NCBI GenBank assembly: GCA_025353985.1
Contig: JANXNT010000037.1
Coordinates: 1-7,743 of the forward strand
Reading direction: 5' to 3'
Source: Limnoglobus sp.
GTDB lineage: Bacteria; Planctomycetota; Planctomycetia; Gemmatales; Gemmataceae
DNA length: 7,743 nucleotides
Under the pieces are notes generated by a model. It ran no database searches. It worked only from the letters and a program-made list of their open reading frames with translations, and had not been told where the DNA came from. The translations under genes were made by a program, and so were the position numbers. Each line of letters begins with the position of its first letter. The stretch's first letter is position 1. Below are positions 1 to 6,504 of the stretch, in pieces.

Positions 1-23
1 TTCCAAGCGGAATTGGGAATACT

Positions 24-44
24 GTAGACGTAGACAGCGTAGAC
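24..44. repeat. three short GTAGAC direct repeats upstream of the integrase
   Basis: GTAGAC occurs at 24-29, 30-35 and 39-44, in the same orientation, about 105 bp before the integrase start. The first two copies abut and the third is offset by 3 bp. Clustered short repeats next to an integrase can be binding sites for the integrase arm domain, an excisionase or a repressor. The copies are only 6 bp long and could arise by chance. The rest of 1-149 shows no convincing gene; one frame closes at a TAG at 25-27 and might be the tail of an upstream gene. Confidence 0.3.
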
Positions 45-149
45 GAGTCTGAAACGCAACCCGAACATCGCGGCCTGCACGATGGCCGATTGTTCCCCGA
101 CCTGCCCCGCTTACCCGACTAAATCCGCTACACACAGGAACCTAACATC

Positions 150-1526
150 ATGGCATCGATCAGCGACGACCCGAACGGGCGGCGACGAATCTTATTCGTG
201 GCCCCCGACGGAAGTCGAAAGACGATTCGCCTCGGCAAGATCGACCGCAAGAGTGCGGAAGCAATCAACCGCCACGTCGAAGCCCTGTTATCCGCGAAGA
301 TCAATTGCGATGGTATTCCACGCACTACTGCGACGTGGCTTAGCGAGATCGGCGATAAGCTGAAAGCCAAGCTGGCGGCCGTGGGGTTAATCAACCCTGT
401 TTTGCGGCTGAGCTTCGGAGAGTTCTTATCGAAGTGGATCACCGATAAAACGGAATCGGGATTCAAGCCGACATCCCTGCGGGCATGGGGGCAGACTGCG
501 GAGAACCTGAAAACAATGTTCGGTACGAAGGCATTGTTGGGGATCGACCACGCCGACGGTGAAGCCTTCCGGGCTGAGATGCGAACCCGTGGACTACGCC
601 CCACCACAATTCACAAGCGGATCGGTCACGCCCGGCAGATGCTGGAAGATGCCGTGCGGCTGGGGCATATTCCCTCGAACCCGTGGAAGTACGTTAAACA
701 GCGTGCTGGCGATCCGTCAGAGCGGCGGGCATATGTTCCCGTCGCCGACGTGGAGCGGGTTATCGACCACTGCCCAAATGTCTGGTGGAAGTTGCTTGTG
801 GCCCTTGCCCGTTTCGGTGGCCTGCGGATTCCTTCAGAGGCATTCTCTCTCACCTGGAGCCATGTCGATTGGGAACGTGGCCGGTTGAATGTTCCCAGCC
901 CGAAGACCGAGAACAGCGGCAAGTCTCTTCGCGTGATTCCATTGTTCCCACTGTTGCGGCCCCATCTCGAAACTGCGTTCAAAAATGCTGCGGAAGGATC
1001 GTTGCATATTTTCCCTGACGATATGCGGAAATGCTCTCAGGGGGCCGACGGCTGGGGTGGAGCGAACGTGCGGACGACGTTCACTAAGATCATCATCCGA
1101 GCGGCTCTAGACCCGTGGCCGCGGGTGTGGCATTCATTGCGGGCATCCTGCGAATCGGACTTGGCACAGAGTTTCCCATTGGCGACGGTTACGAAGTGGC
1201 TGGGCAATACTCCCTCAGTGGCACTTCGCCACTACGTCGATCCGACTGAGACAGCATTCGACACGGCGCAAGATTGGAGGCCTGCGAAAAGCGGCGCAAA
1301 AAGCGGCGCACTGAATGCCGAAATCGCGCAAAAAGCGGCACAGCAGGTTCCAGCGGAGACTAGCACGGAATCGCAGCGTGAGAAACGGAATCCCATGCTT
1401 TCAAGCGGTAGTGCGACGTTCTGCGAAACGCAGCGACAACCTGCTGCAATAGTGCACGATTGTACACGGGAGTGTATGGGAATCGAACCCACTGGGGCCG
1501 TTGTTCACGACCCCCACAGGTTTTGA
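150..1526 (+). CDS. tyrosine recombinase / integrase of a tRNA-Sec-targeted element
   Basis: This 458-residue site-specific recombinase would cut and rejoin DNA through a phosphotyrosine link to insert and excise the element. The N-terminal third looks like arm- and core-binding domains (SAM-like core-binding around residues 88-185). The catalytic domain spans about 195-375, with Arg226 in GGLR, Lys252 in SPKTE, His328 and Arg331 in WHSLR, and the Tyr362 nucleophile in RHY. The second His of the usual LGH box is Asn353 (WLGNT), a variant I recall as common in planctomycete integrases. After Tyr362 comes a long Ala/Lys/Gln-rich tail with KSGAKSGA repeats. The last 19 residues (440-458) are the antisense of the tRNA 3' half and contain MGIEPTG, the usual translation of an antisense T-loop. 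The ATG at 150 has AGGA at 136-139. Being a tyrosine recombinase is near certain; the target is inferred from the overlap. Confidence 0.95.
   Translation: MASISDDPNGRRRILFVAPDGSRKTIRLGKIDRKSAEAINRHVEALLSAKINCDGIPRTTATWLSEIGDKLKAKLAAVGLINPVLRLSFGEFLSKWITDKTESGFKPTSLRAWGQTAENLKTMFGTKALLGIDHADGEAFRAEMRTRGLRPTTIHKRIGHARQMLEDAVRLGHIPSNPWKYVKQRAGDPSERRAYVPVADVERVIDHCPNVWWKLLVALARFGGLRIPSEAFSLTWSHVDWERGRLNVPSPKTENSGKSLRVIPLFPLLRPHLETAFKNAAEGSLHIFPDDMRKCSQGADGWGGANVRTTFTKIIIRAALDPWPRVWHSLRASCESDLAQSFPLATVTKWLGNTPSVALRHYVDPTETAFDTAQDWRPAKSGAKSGALNAEIAQKAAQQVPAETSTESQREKRNPMLSSGSATFCETQRQPAAIVHDCTRECMGIEPTGAVVHDPHRF
1294..1339. repeat. 14-bp direct repeats in the integrase 3' tail, candidate arm-type sites
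   Basis: GCGCAAAAAGCGGC occurs at 1294-1307 and 1326-1339, exactly 32 bp apart, and a weaker relative (GCGAAAAGCGGC) starts at 1284. They lie in the post-tyrosine tail of the integrase, about 130-170 bp from the tRNA overlap. In lambda-type systems the integrase N-terminal domain binds short direct repeats at such distances from the crossover. The alternative is simple codon repetition, since the repeats encode K-S-G-A and A-Q-K-A-A segments in different frames. The different reading frames of the two exact copies mildly favour a DNA-level role. Confidence 0.35.
1467..1526. other. putative attachment site (att) within the tRNA-Sec 3' half
   Basis: This is the overlap between the integrase coding sequence and the tRNA gene, from the tRNA discriminator base to the anticodon. 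It includes the T arm, the variable arm and the 3' strand of the anticodon stem. Crossover of tRNA-targeting tyrosine recombinases usually falls in the anticodon or T loop, and the element carries a copy of the tRNA 3' end. If so, recombination anywhere in this stretch preserves both the tRNA and the integrase C-terminus. The extent is inferred from the overlap, because the second att copy is outside the window. Confidence 0.55.
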
Positions 1527-1561
1527 AGACCTGGGCCAGCGCCAGCCGTGCAAACACTCCC
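1467..1561 (-). tRNA. selC: selenocysteine tRNA (anticodon UCA)
   Basis: On the minus strand this 95-nt sequence folds as a bacterial tRNA-Sec. The acceptor stem has 8 bp (GGGAGTGT at 1561-1554 pairing with ACACTCCC at 1475-1468). The D arm lies at about 1551-1535, a 6-bp stem with one bulged A and a 4-nt loop. The anticodon stem is CAGGT/ACCTG around the loop CTTCAAA, with UCA at 1526-1524. A long variable arm (1516-1493) closes with TGGGG/CCCCA. The T arm is GTGGG-TTCGATT-CCCAT with one G-U pair, and the discriminator is G. The 8+5 acceptor/T stack, the long variable arm and G73 distinguish it from tRNA-Ser and from suppressor tRNAs. CCA is not encoded (TGTACA follows). The tRNA would be charged with serine, converted to Sec and delivered to in-frame UGA codons by SelB. 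No selenoprotein or sel gene is visible here. Confidence 0.9.
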
Positions 1562-1621
1562 AACTGTCGTGCTCTCAGTTTACAGACTTCTCCAGAACGA
1601 AACCGAGCATTTTTCCGGAAA

Positions 1622-1643
1622 CGCTCGCGGGCAATGGCGAGCG
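1622..1643 (-). terminator. hairpin after the minus-strand secreted-protein gene, possible weak terminator
   Basis: CGCTCGC at 1622-1628 and GCGAGCG at 1637-1643 form a perfect 7-bp GC-rich stem with an 8-nt loop. It starts 9 bp past the TAG stop of the minus-strand gene at 1653. Only three Ts follow on the minus strand, so intrinsic termination would be weak. It could instead only protect the transcript end, or allow read-through into the tRNA-Sec gene about 60 bp downstream. Confidence 0.4.
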
Positions 1644-1652
1644 ATGCGATCA

Positions 1653-3509
1653 CTACTTCTTTTCCTGATACTTTGGCAGGCTCTTTACTCGCTTCCAGAT
1701 GTCGTCGTAGGCGGTTTTGAACTTGGCTTCGTCGAACTTGCCGTAGTCGATTTTGAACCGCTCCGTGGAGATCCCTTCGCGGAGGTCTTCGGTCTTCGGC
1801 ACATAGTCGGCGACGGTAAATTGCGTTTGCACCAGTTCCAGTTCCTTCGGCATCGCTTTCAGGCGGTTGGCGAATTCGACGCCAGCGAAGTCTGCACAGA
1901 GATCGGCGAAGCTGAAGCCGCTCGCGCCGTTCATGTCGAGTTGCTCTTTAATCAGCCCCGCTTTCTCGGCGAGTAGCGGCCCGACGAATTCGGTGAGCGC
2001 AGCCGAGACGACAAAGTGTTGGCACCAATCGCGACGGTAGCGGATCGTGGGGGTGCCGAGCATTGCGAGCCGAATGCGGCGGTCGTCGTCCGATTCGACG
2101 GTTTTGCAAAAGGATGTTGTGAGCGGGTTATCGCGTAAAATCGACGAATCATCGAGCGCCAGACCAATGCCGAGGAGGAACGCACTGACGCGGTTTTCGG
2201 GGTCTGCCGTCAGCGCCGCAGTAGCCGCGGTTTGCACGTATGCCACCGTCAGTTCGTCGCCCTTCAACCGGACTTTCGCGTCGACTGCACCCGTTGCGGG
2301 CAGTTTGGAATTTTCGGTGGCCCGCACGACGATTGCTGCAATCACCTTGCGAACGGACTCTTCTTTCGGCGTCAACAGCTTGTCGACTTTCGGCGTTGTT
2401 TTCGGTTTCCCTTCCACGACCGGCGTGTTGGGTACGCTTGTTTCCGTGGCAATTCCGGCGCGTTCGAGCATTGCCAAGTAATCGGCTTCCATTGCGACAT
2501 CGGGCAAGGCAATCGAGAGTGTGCCGTAAATGCGGCCGAGGCGCGTTTGCGTCATCGCCGAAAGATCGCCCGGTTTCTTGACCTTGCCCGCGCGTAATTC
2601 GTCGGCCCAGATGTTCATGATCAACACGTTGAGCGGATCGAAACCGATGCGGAAGCGGGCCGACGTCGCTTTGCCGTCGCCGAGGCGAATCCGCATCGCC
2701 GAGTTCGGGTCGGGGCTGGGGATTGCACCGAGGTAACGGCCGAGTTGCTGCACGAGCACTTCGACCCGTTCGGGTTCGGTACGTGGCTCGGACTCGCGCA
2801 CCATAATGTGCGTTCGCAGTGCGGCGCGTGCAACCGCAAACCCGGTGGGTTTGACAGTTTCGTTGCCGATCGCCTCGAACTTGCGACTCGTGTAGCCGAT
2901 GCAAATCGTTCCGGGTGCGGCCTTCACTTGCGTTTCAAAATCGCCGAGTAAGCCCTTCAAATCGACGACGTTGGGATCGGTCGTCCAGTCGTCGAATCCG
3001 CTCAACGCGAAGTTCACACCGGTGTGGGCCTTCAATATCTCGGAGGCCTGCTCGAAGCGCTTTCGCTGCGCTGTCTGCCAGGTTTTTCGCGTGCGGCGTT
3101 CGGTTTCATCGACGTAAATTTTCACATTCACCGTCAGTTCCGAAGCCACCGCAACCGGATCCGGGCTGTCGCCGACGGCCGGGGCGGTCCCTGCGAGTTC
3201 GATTCCACGTAGTTCCAATCCCGTTTTTTTGGCAACGAATACGTAGGCGGAATAGGCGTTCAACTTGACTGGCGTCGCTTTAGCATCTGACGTGTAAATG
3301 AGGTCGAGAGTTTTGCCCGATGGGTACGGTCGCGACTCACCGGAAAGCAACGTTTCGGATTTGGCCTTCCCATCGGAAAGCACGCGCTCGAAGCGGATCG
3401 TTTCCCCGGTGGCATTGGAGACGACCACGAACGCCGCCTGCAATGTTGTTGGTGCGAACGCGAGCGATGCGATGGCGATGATTGCGGAAATCGTGCGGAA
3501 ATTTTGCAT
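1653..3509 (-). CDS. secreted protein with a degenerate zincin-like domain, function unknown
   Basis: The chosen start (ATG at 3509) gives 618 residues and a clear signal peptide (basic MQNFR, hydrophobic core, cleavage near TLQA|AF). AGGA at 3517-3520 lies 7 nt upstream. A GTG at 3560 would add 17 residues but lacks a ribosome binding site and would bury the signal. Residues about 125-310 look like a matrixin/zincin fold: a secondary-structure-rich N-terminal part with a long helix (RRTRKTWQTAQRKRFEQAS), then VLVQQLGRYLGAIPSPD followed by MRIRLGD. The expected HExGHxxGxxH has become Q254-Q255-x-x-R258-x-x-G261-x-x-P264, so zinc binding should be lost. A second region (about 493-548) has QHF, KEQLD and SGFSFADL. 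The protein probably acts in the periplasm or at the surface, perhaps as a binding or scaffold protein. The family is not firmly recognised. The gene is divergent from the LptD-like gene and points towards the tRNA-Sec gene. Confidence 0.85.
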   Translation of the reverse strand: MQNFRTISAIIAIASLAFAPTTLQAAFVVVSNATGETIRFERVLSDGKAKSETLLSGESRPYPSGKTLDLIYTSDAKATPVKLNAYSAYVFVAKKTGLELRGIELAGTAPAVGDSPDPVAVASELTVNVKIYVDETERRTRKTWQTAQRKRFEQASEILKAHTGVNFALSGFDDWTTDPNVVDLKGLLGDFETQVKAAPGTICIGYTSRKFEAIGNETVKPTGFAVARAALRTHIMVRESEPRTEPERVEVLVQQLGRYLGAIPSPDPNSAMRIRLGDGKATSARFRIGFDPLNVLIMNIWADELRAGKVKKPGDLSAMTQTRLGRIYGTLSIALPDVAMEADYLAMLERAGIATETSVPNTPVVEGKPKTTPKVDKLLTPKEESVRKVIAAIVVRATENSKLPATGAVDAKVRLKGDELTVAYVQTAATAALTADPENRVSAFLLGIGLALDDSSILRDNPLTTSFCKTVESDDDRRIRLAMLGTPTIRYRRDWCQHFVVSAALTEFVGPLLAEKAGLIKEQLDMNGASGFSFADLCADFAGVEFANRLKAMPKELELVQTQFTVADYVPKTEDLREGISTERFKIDYGKFDEAKFKTAYDDIWKRVKSLPKYQEKK

Positions 3510-3516
3510 CTCGAAG

Positions 3517-3520
3517 TCCT
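3517..3520 (-). promoter_or_regulatory. ribosome binding site deciding the start of the secreted-protein gene
   Basis: AGGA on the minus strand lies 7 nt before the ATG at 3509. No comparable site precedes the upstream GTG at 3560. Together with the signal peptide that begins at this ATG, it supports the shorter form. Confidence 0.5.
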
Positions 3521-3576
3521 GTTGGGAATACGCGGTCCGTATCAGTTTACGGAATCGCACTCGTTTTCTATCTGGC

Positions 3577-3604
3577 TTGACGCCATTTGCGTTCGGGTTA
3601 TAGT
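3577..3604 (+). promoter_or_regulatory. sigma-70-type promoter for the lptD-dgkA pair
   Basis: TTGACG at 3577-3582 (5 of 6 to the -35 consensus) and TATAGT at 3599-3604 (5 of 6 to the -10 consensus) are separated by 16 bp. This places the transcript start near 3611, leaving a leader of about 55 nt to the GTG at 3667. It sits in the divergent intergenic region. No equally good promoter was found for the minus-strand gene. Confidence 0.55.
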
Positions 3605-3657
3605 TCGCGACTCACGGATGAGTGATGGCTTTGCACTCGGCTGGAACACGTGCCCAT

Positions 3658-3664
3658 GGAGGGG
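3658..3664 (+). promoter_or_regulatory. ribosome binding site deciding the LptD start
   Basis: GGAGGGG is the only strong Shine-Dalgarno match before the signal peptide. Its GGAGG core ends 4 nt before an in-frame GTG at 3667, somewhat close, and 16 nt before the ATG at 3679, which is too far. The alternative starts at 3622 (GTG) and 3625 (ATG) have only a weak GGATGAG before them. Confidence 0.4.
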
Positions 3665-3666
3665 CT

Positions 3667-6486
3667 GTGGTTAGGCGAATGGCCGCGATATTGGTAGTTC
3701 TTAGCACGGTCGCGTTGGCGTTCGGGCAAGAACCGCCGCGCCTTCCGATTCCATTCCCGCAATTGGACCAGCCGCCGGTCGTTGCGCCGACGATTGCGAA
3801 TCCCGATCCGTTCCCGCGTAACAGTTTGCAACTTCCGTCACCACTACCCAGTATACCCGACTCACCATCGGGGGTCGGGCCACCGATTCGCCCCACCGCA
3901 CCGCGAAATGAAGAGCTATTTCTGACCGAAGGTTCGCGGGTCAATTTACCCAACGCACGCAACCAGATCCTTCGGTTCAGCCCGCGTTACGGCAACCTCG
4001 GGAAGTTCGACTTCATCCCGATCGGCGATGGAACGCAGCGGTTGATTTACACCGGCGGCCTCATCATCAACATCACCTACGAAATTGCCGGTCGCAAAGG
4101 GCCAGTAGCGCAGGAGTTCGAGTTCGCCGCCGATAACCTCGTCGTCTGGATCAAAGGCTTGAACGGCAAGAATGCCATGGATGGACTGGCGACGCAGAAC
4201 GAGCCGACGGGCGATAAACCGATGGAAATCGAGATGTTCCTTACAGGAAACGTTGTCGTGCGAAGCAAGGACGAAACCCAGGGGACATTCGGCCAGAAGT
4301 CGTACCTAACGCGGACGCTCCGAGCCAATCAGATCTATTACGACGTCAACAAAAACAAGGCGATCGCACTCAAGGCCGATCTCGAACTGGCGTTTGATCA
4401 TCTGAAGGATTCGGTACACTTGTACGCGGAACGCATCAATCGTCTCGGCAAAAACGAGTGGAACGCGAAGCGTGCCGGTGTGTATTCGAGCAAGTTGCCG
4501 TCCGATCCGTCGATCGAGATTTTGTCGCGCGACATCGAGTTTCTCGAACGCGAAACGGTGCGGCGGAATATCTTCGGCATTCCCTATCGCAGCATTACCA
4601 CGGGCGAAGTCGATTACGGTTCGGAGCGGATTTTGACGGGGCGAAATACCCGCGTGGAAGTCCTCGGCGTGCCGATTTTCTACACTCCGTATTCGCGGAC
4701 GGATCCAGCCGAACCGCTCGGACCACTGTCCGGCATCGGCTTCGGCAACGACCGAATCTTCGGCCGGCAGTTCTACAGTACGTTCGACATGTATAAGTTG
4801 CTGGCGCTACGCGGGCCGGACAACCACAATTGGAAACTCCACCTCGATTACTTCACGGATCGCGGGGCGGCGTTCGGGACGGATTACACAGCACGCGACC
4901 CGAACTTCTTCGGTTTCGGCGGACCGATCAAAAACGAATTCCGACTCTATGGTATCAACGACAAAGGCATCGATATCCTCGGTGGCGATCGGGGTATCGA
5001 GCCGAAAAACCCTTCGTTCCGCGGCCGGGCGCTCTGGCGTACACAATTTGAAGTCCTCGCCGACCGCGACCCCGAAGGAAATTTTCTCGATGGCCGTCGT
5101 CACGTGACACTCCAACGGCAACTCGCGTACGTCAGCGACAAGAACTACCTCGAGCAGTTTTTCAAACAAGAATTCGATCTGGGTTACAACCAAGAATCGT
5201 TCCTGAACCTCGCGGGTAGTAGTGGCAAATGGCAAGGCTCGATTTACGCCCAGGGTGGGCAGAAACGCGACTGGATCACCGAAACGAGATGGTTGCCGAA
5301 AGTGTCGGGCAACCTCATCGGGCAATCGTTCTTCGACCTGTTCAGCTATAACTCGCGTGCCAACGCGGGCTACGCGCAATTTCGACCGACGACTGTCACC
5401 CCGTTCGCGCTGTTGTCCACCGAACAGCAACGCCTCGATACGGGGCGACTCGATTGGATGCAGGAACTCAGCTTGCCCGTGCGTGCGGGTCCGGTGAATG
5501 TCGTGCCGTACGGCTTGCTCGATTTAGCGGGATACTCGAACGATCTTTCCGGCGAGCAACGCGGTCGCATTTACGGTGGCGGCGGGGTGCGATCTTCGGT
5601 GTCGGTGTCGCAGCTTTATCCCGATGCCGCGAGCGAACTGTTCAACGTGAAGAGCTTGTTTCACAAGGCGACACTGCATTCCGATTATCGAATTACCCGC
5701 ACGAACACGCCGTTCGGGCAGTTACCACTACTCGACCGTCTGAACGATGATGCCATCGACCAAGGGTACCGTACGATTACACCGGCACAGACGTTTTACA
5801 CGAAAGGTGCTGCGGGGCTGGCACTGTCGACGTCACCAATTTTCGACCCGCAACGTTACGCGATTCGCCGCGGTGTGGACAATCGCGTCGATACGCTCGA
5901 CGAACTCCAAGTGCTTCGCGTCGGCGTCGATCAGCGACTGCAAACGAAACGCGGTTTCCCTGGCCGCGAACATACCGTCGACTGGATGTCACTCGATCTC
6001 TCCGCTTCGATCTTCCCCGATCCGAACAAAGACAACTTCGGAAAGTCCGTGTCGTTCCTCGAATACAACTACATTTGGAACGTCGGCGATCAGACCGCGC
6101 TGACCGCAGCGGGTTGGTTCGACCCGTTCGATTTCGGAGCACAATACTGGAGTGTCGGCGCGTACTTCGCGCGTCCGGACAATTCGAATTTCTTTTTCGG
6201 CTACCGTCAGATCGAACCGATTAATAGCAAGGCGGTCACGGCCGCGTTCGGCTATCAGCTCACGAAAAAGTATGGCGTCAACGTCGCTTCGACTTACGAC
6301 TTCGGTACGCAACTCGCGCTGTCGAATACGTTCACGATCGTGCGTACGGGGCCGGATCTTTCGGTGTATCTGGGCCTCACTTACAACGCGCTCGTCAACA
6401 ACTTCGGCATCCAGTTCTCGATCGTTCCCAACCTCGCAGCAGGTACGGGAGCGGGCCGCATCGGTTCGCCGTTCATTCAACAATAG
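3667..6486 (+). CDS. lptD: LptD/OstA-like outer-membrane LPS-assembly protein
   Basis: In known systems LptD with LptE forms the outer-membrane pore that inserts lipopolysaccharide delivered by the periplasmic LptA bridge. From GTG 3667 the protein has 939 residues, longer than the E. coli protein (about 780). In order: a signal peptide (VRRM, hydrophobic stretch, FG|QE); a Pro-rich linker to about residue 82; an OstA-like beta-taco at about 85-300, with LTGNVVVRS and RANQIYYD-type strands; the LptD junction GVPIFYTPY (334-342) followed by SGIGF; and a long aromatic-rich beta-barrel to about 925. It contains no cysteine at all, so the disulfides that activate E. coli LptD cannot form. It ends IQQ rather than in an aromatic residue. 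Starts at 3622, 3625 or 3679 are possible. The family call rests on domain layout; another OstA-barrel protein is the alternative. Confidence 0.8.
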   Translation: MVRRMAAILVVLSTVALAFGQEPPRLPIPFPQLDQPPVVAPTIANPDPFPRNSLQLPSPLPSIPDSPSGVGPPIRPTAPRNEELFLTEGSRVNLPNARNQILRFSPRYGNLGKFDFIPIGDGTQRLIYTGGLIINITYEIAGRKGPVAQEFEFAADNLVVWIKGLNGKNAMDGLATQNEPTGDKPMEIEMFLTGNVVVRSKDETQGTFGQKSYLTRTLRANQIYYDVNKNKAIALKADLELAFDHLKDSVHLYAERINRLGKNEWNAKRAGVYSSKLPSDPSIEILSRDIEFLERETVRRNIFGIPYRSITTGEVDYGSERILTGRNTRVEVLGVPIFYTPYSRTDPAEPLGPLSGIGFGNDRIFGRQFYSTFDMYKLLALRGPDNHNWKLHLDYFTDRGAAFGTDYTARDPNFFGFGGPIKNEFRLYGINDKGIDILGGDRGIEPKNPSFRGRALWRTQFEVLADRDPEGNFLDGRRHVTLQRQLAYVSDKNYLEQFFKQEFDLGYNQESFLNLAGSSGKWQGSIYAQGGQKRDWITETRWLPKVSGNLIGQSFFDLFSYNSRANAGYAQFRPTTVTPFALLSTEQQRLDTGRLDWMQELSLPVRAGPVNVVPYGLLDLAGYSNDLSGEQRGRIYGGGGVRSSVSVSQLYPDAASELFNVKSLFHKATLHSDYRITRTNTPFGQLPLLDRLNDDAIDQGYRTITPAQTFYTKGAAGLALSTSPIFDPQRYAIRRGVDNRVDTLDELQVLRVGVDQRLQTKRGFPGREHTVDWMSLDLSASIFPDPNKDNFGKSVSFLEYNYIWNVGDQTALTAAGWFDPFDFGAQYWSVGAYFARPDNSNFFFGYRQIEPINSKAVTAAFGYQLTKKYGVNVASTYDFGTQLALSNTFTIVRTGPDLSVYLGLTYNALVNNFGIQFSIVPNLAAGTGAGRIGSPFIQQ

Positions 6487-6489
6487 TGC

Positions 6490-6495
6490 GGAGGT
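6490..6495 (+). promoter_or_regulatory. ribosome binding site for the DgkA-like gene
   Basis: GGAGGT lies 9 nt before the GTG at 6505 and 3 bp after the LptD stop codon. The next in-frame ATG (6541) has no properly spaced site, so the GTG start is preferred. Confidence 0.5.
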
Positions 6496-6504
6496 CGTGC
6501 AACG

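Larger units (their letters stand above)
1..1526. mobile_element. right end of an integrated element inserted in the tRNA-Sec gene (partial)
   Basis: The sequence shows a tyrosine recombinase gene whose 3' end lies inside a tRNA gene. Elements of this kind recombine into the 3' half of a tRNA and rebuild it, so the element should occupy the side on which the tRNA 3' end lies, which is the left side here. Only its integrase end is in the window. The other att copy, a direct repeat of part of 1467-1526, would lie further left and is not seen. What cargo it carries cannot be told. The outer boundary at the tRNA is inferred, since the crossover point within the tRNA cannot be fixed from one junction. 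It could also be an old integrase left behind after the rest was lost, but the intact reading frame and catalytic residues argue against long decay. Confidence 0.6.

Noticed and set aside
71..88. Small inverted repeat CGGCC/GGCCG upstream of the integrase as a terminator
   Set aside because: Only 5 bp of stem with an 8-nt loop and no T-tract; expected by chance in GC-rich DNA.
128..607. Minus-strand frame antisense to the integrase N-terminus
   Set aside because: The integrase frame carries recognisable recombinase motifs and a ribosome binding site; the antisense frame shows neither.
1577..1605. Promoter for the tRNA-Sec gene (TAAACT 16 bp upstream of the tRNA start)
   Set aside because: The -10 matches only 4 of 6 and no -35 lies at a usable distance, so it could not be supported.
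1548..1976. Plus-strand open frame in line with the integrase after its TGA, as if UGA were read as selenocysteine
   Set aside because: It is the antisense of the tRNA 5' half and of the secreted-protein gene, has no conserved domain, and its openness follows from GC-rich codon use on the other strand. No SECIS element is evident.
2149..2904. Minus-strand frame of 251 codons within the secreted-protein gene, offset by one frame
   Set aside because: It is rich in Arg, His and Cys, as expected of an out-of-frame shadow. The 618-residue frame explains the region.
4807..5430. Long minus-strand frame of 207 codons inside the LptD-like gene
   Set aside because: The plus-strand frame has a signal peptide, domain order and junction motif. 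The minus frame is an Arg/Val/Glu-rich shadow without a ribosome binding site.
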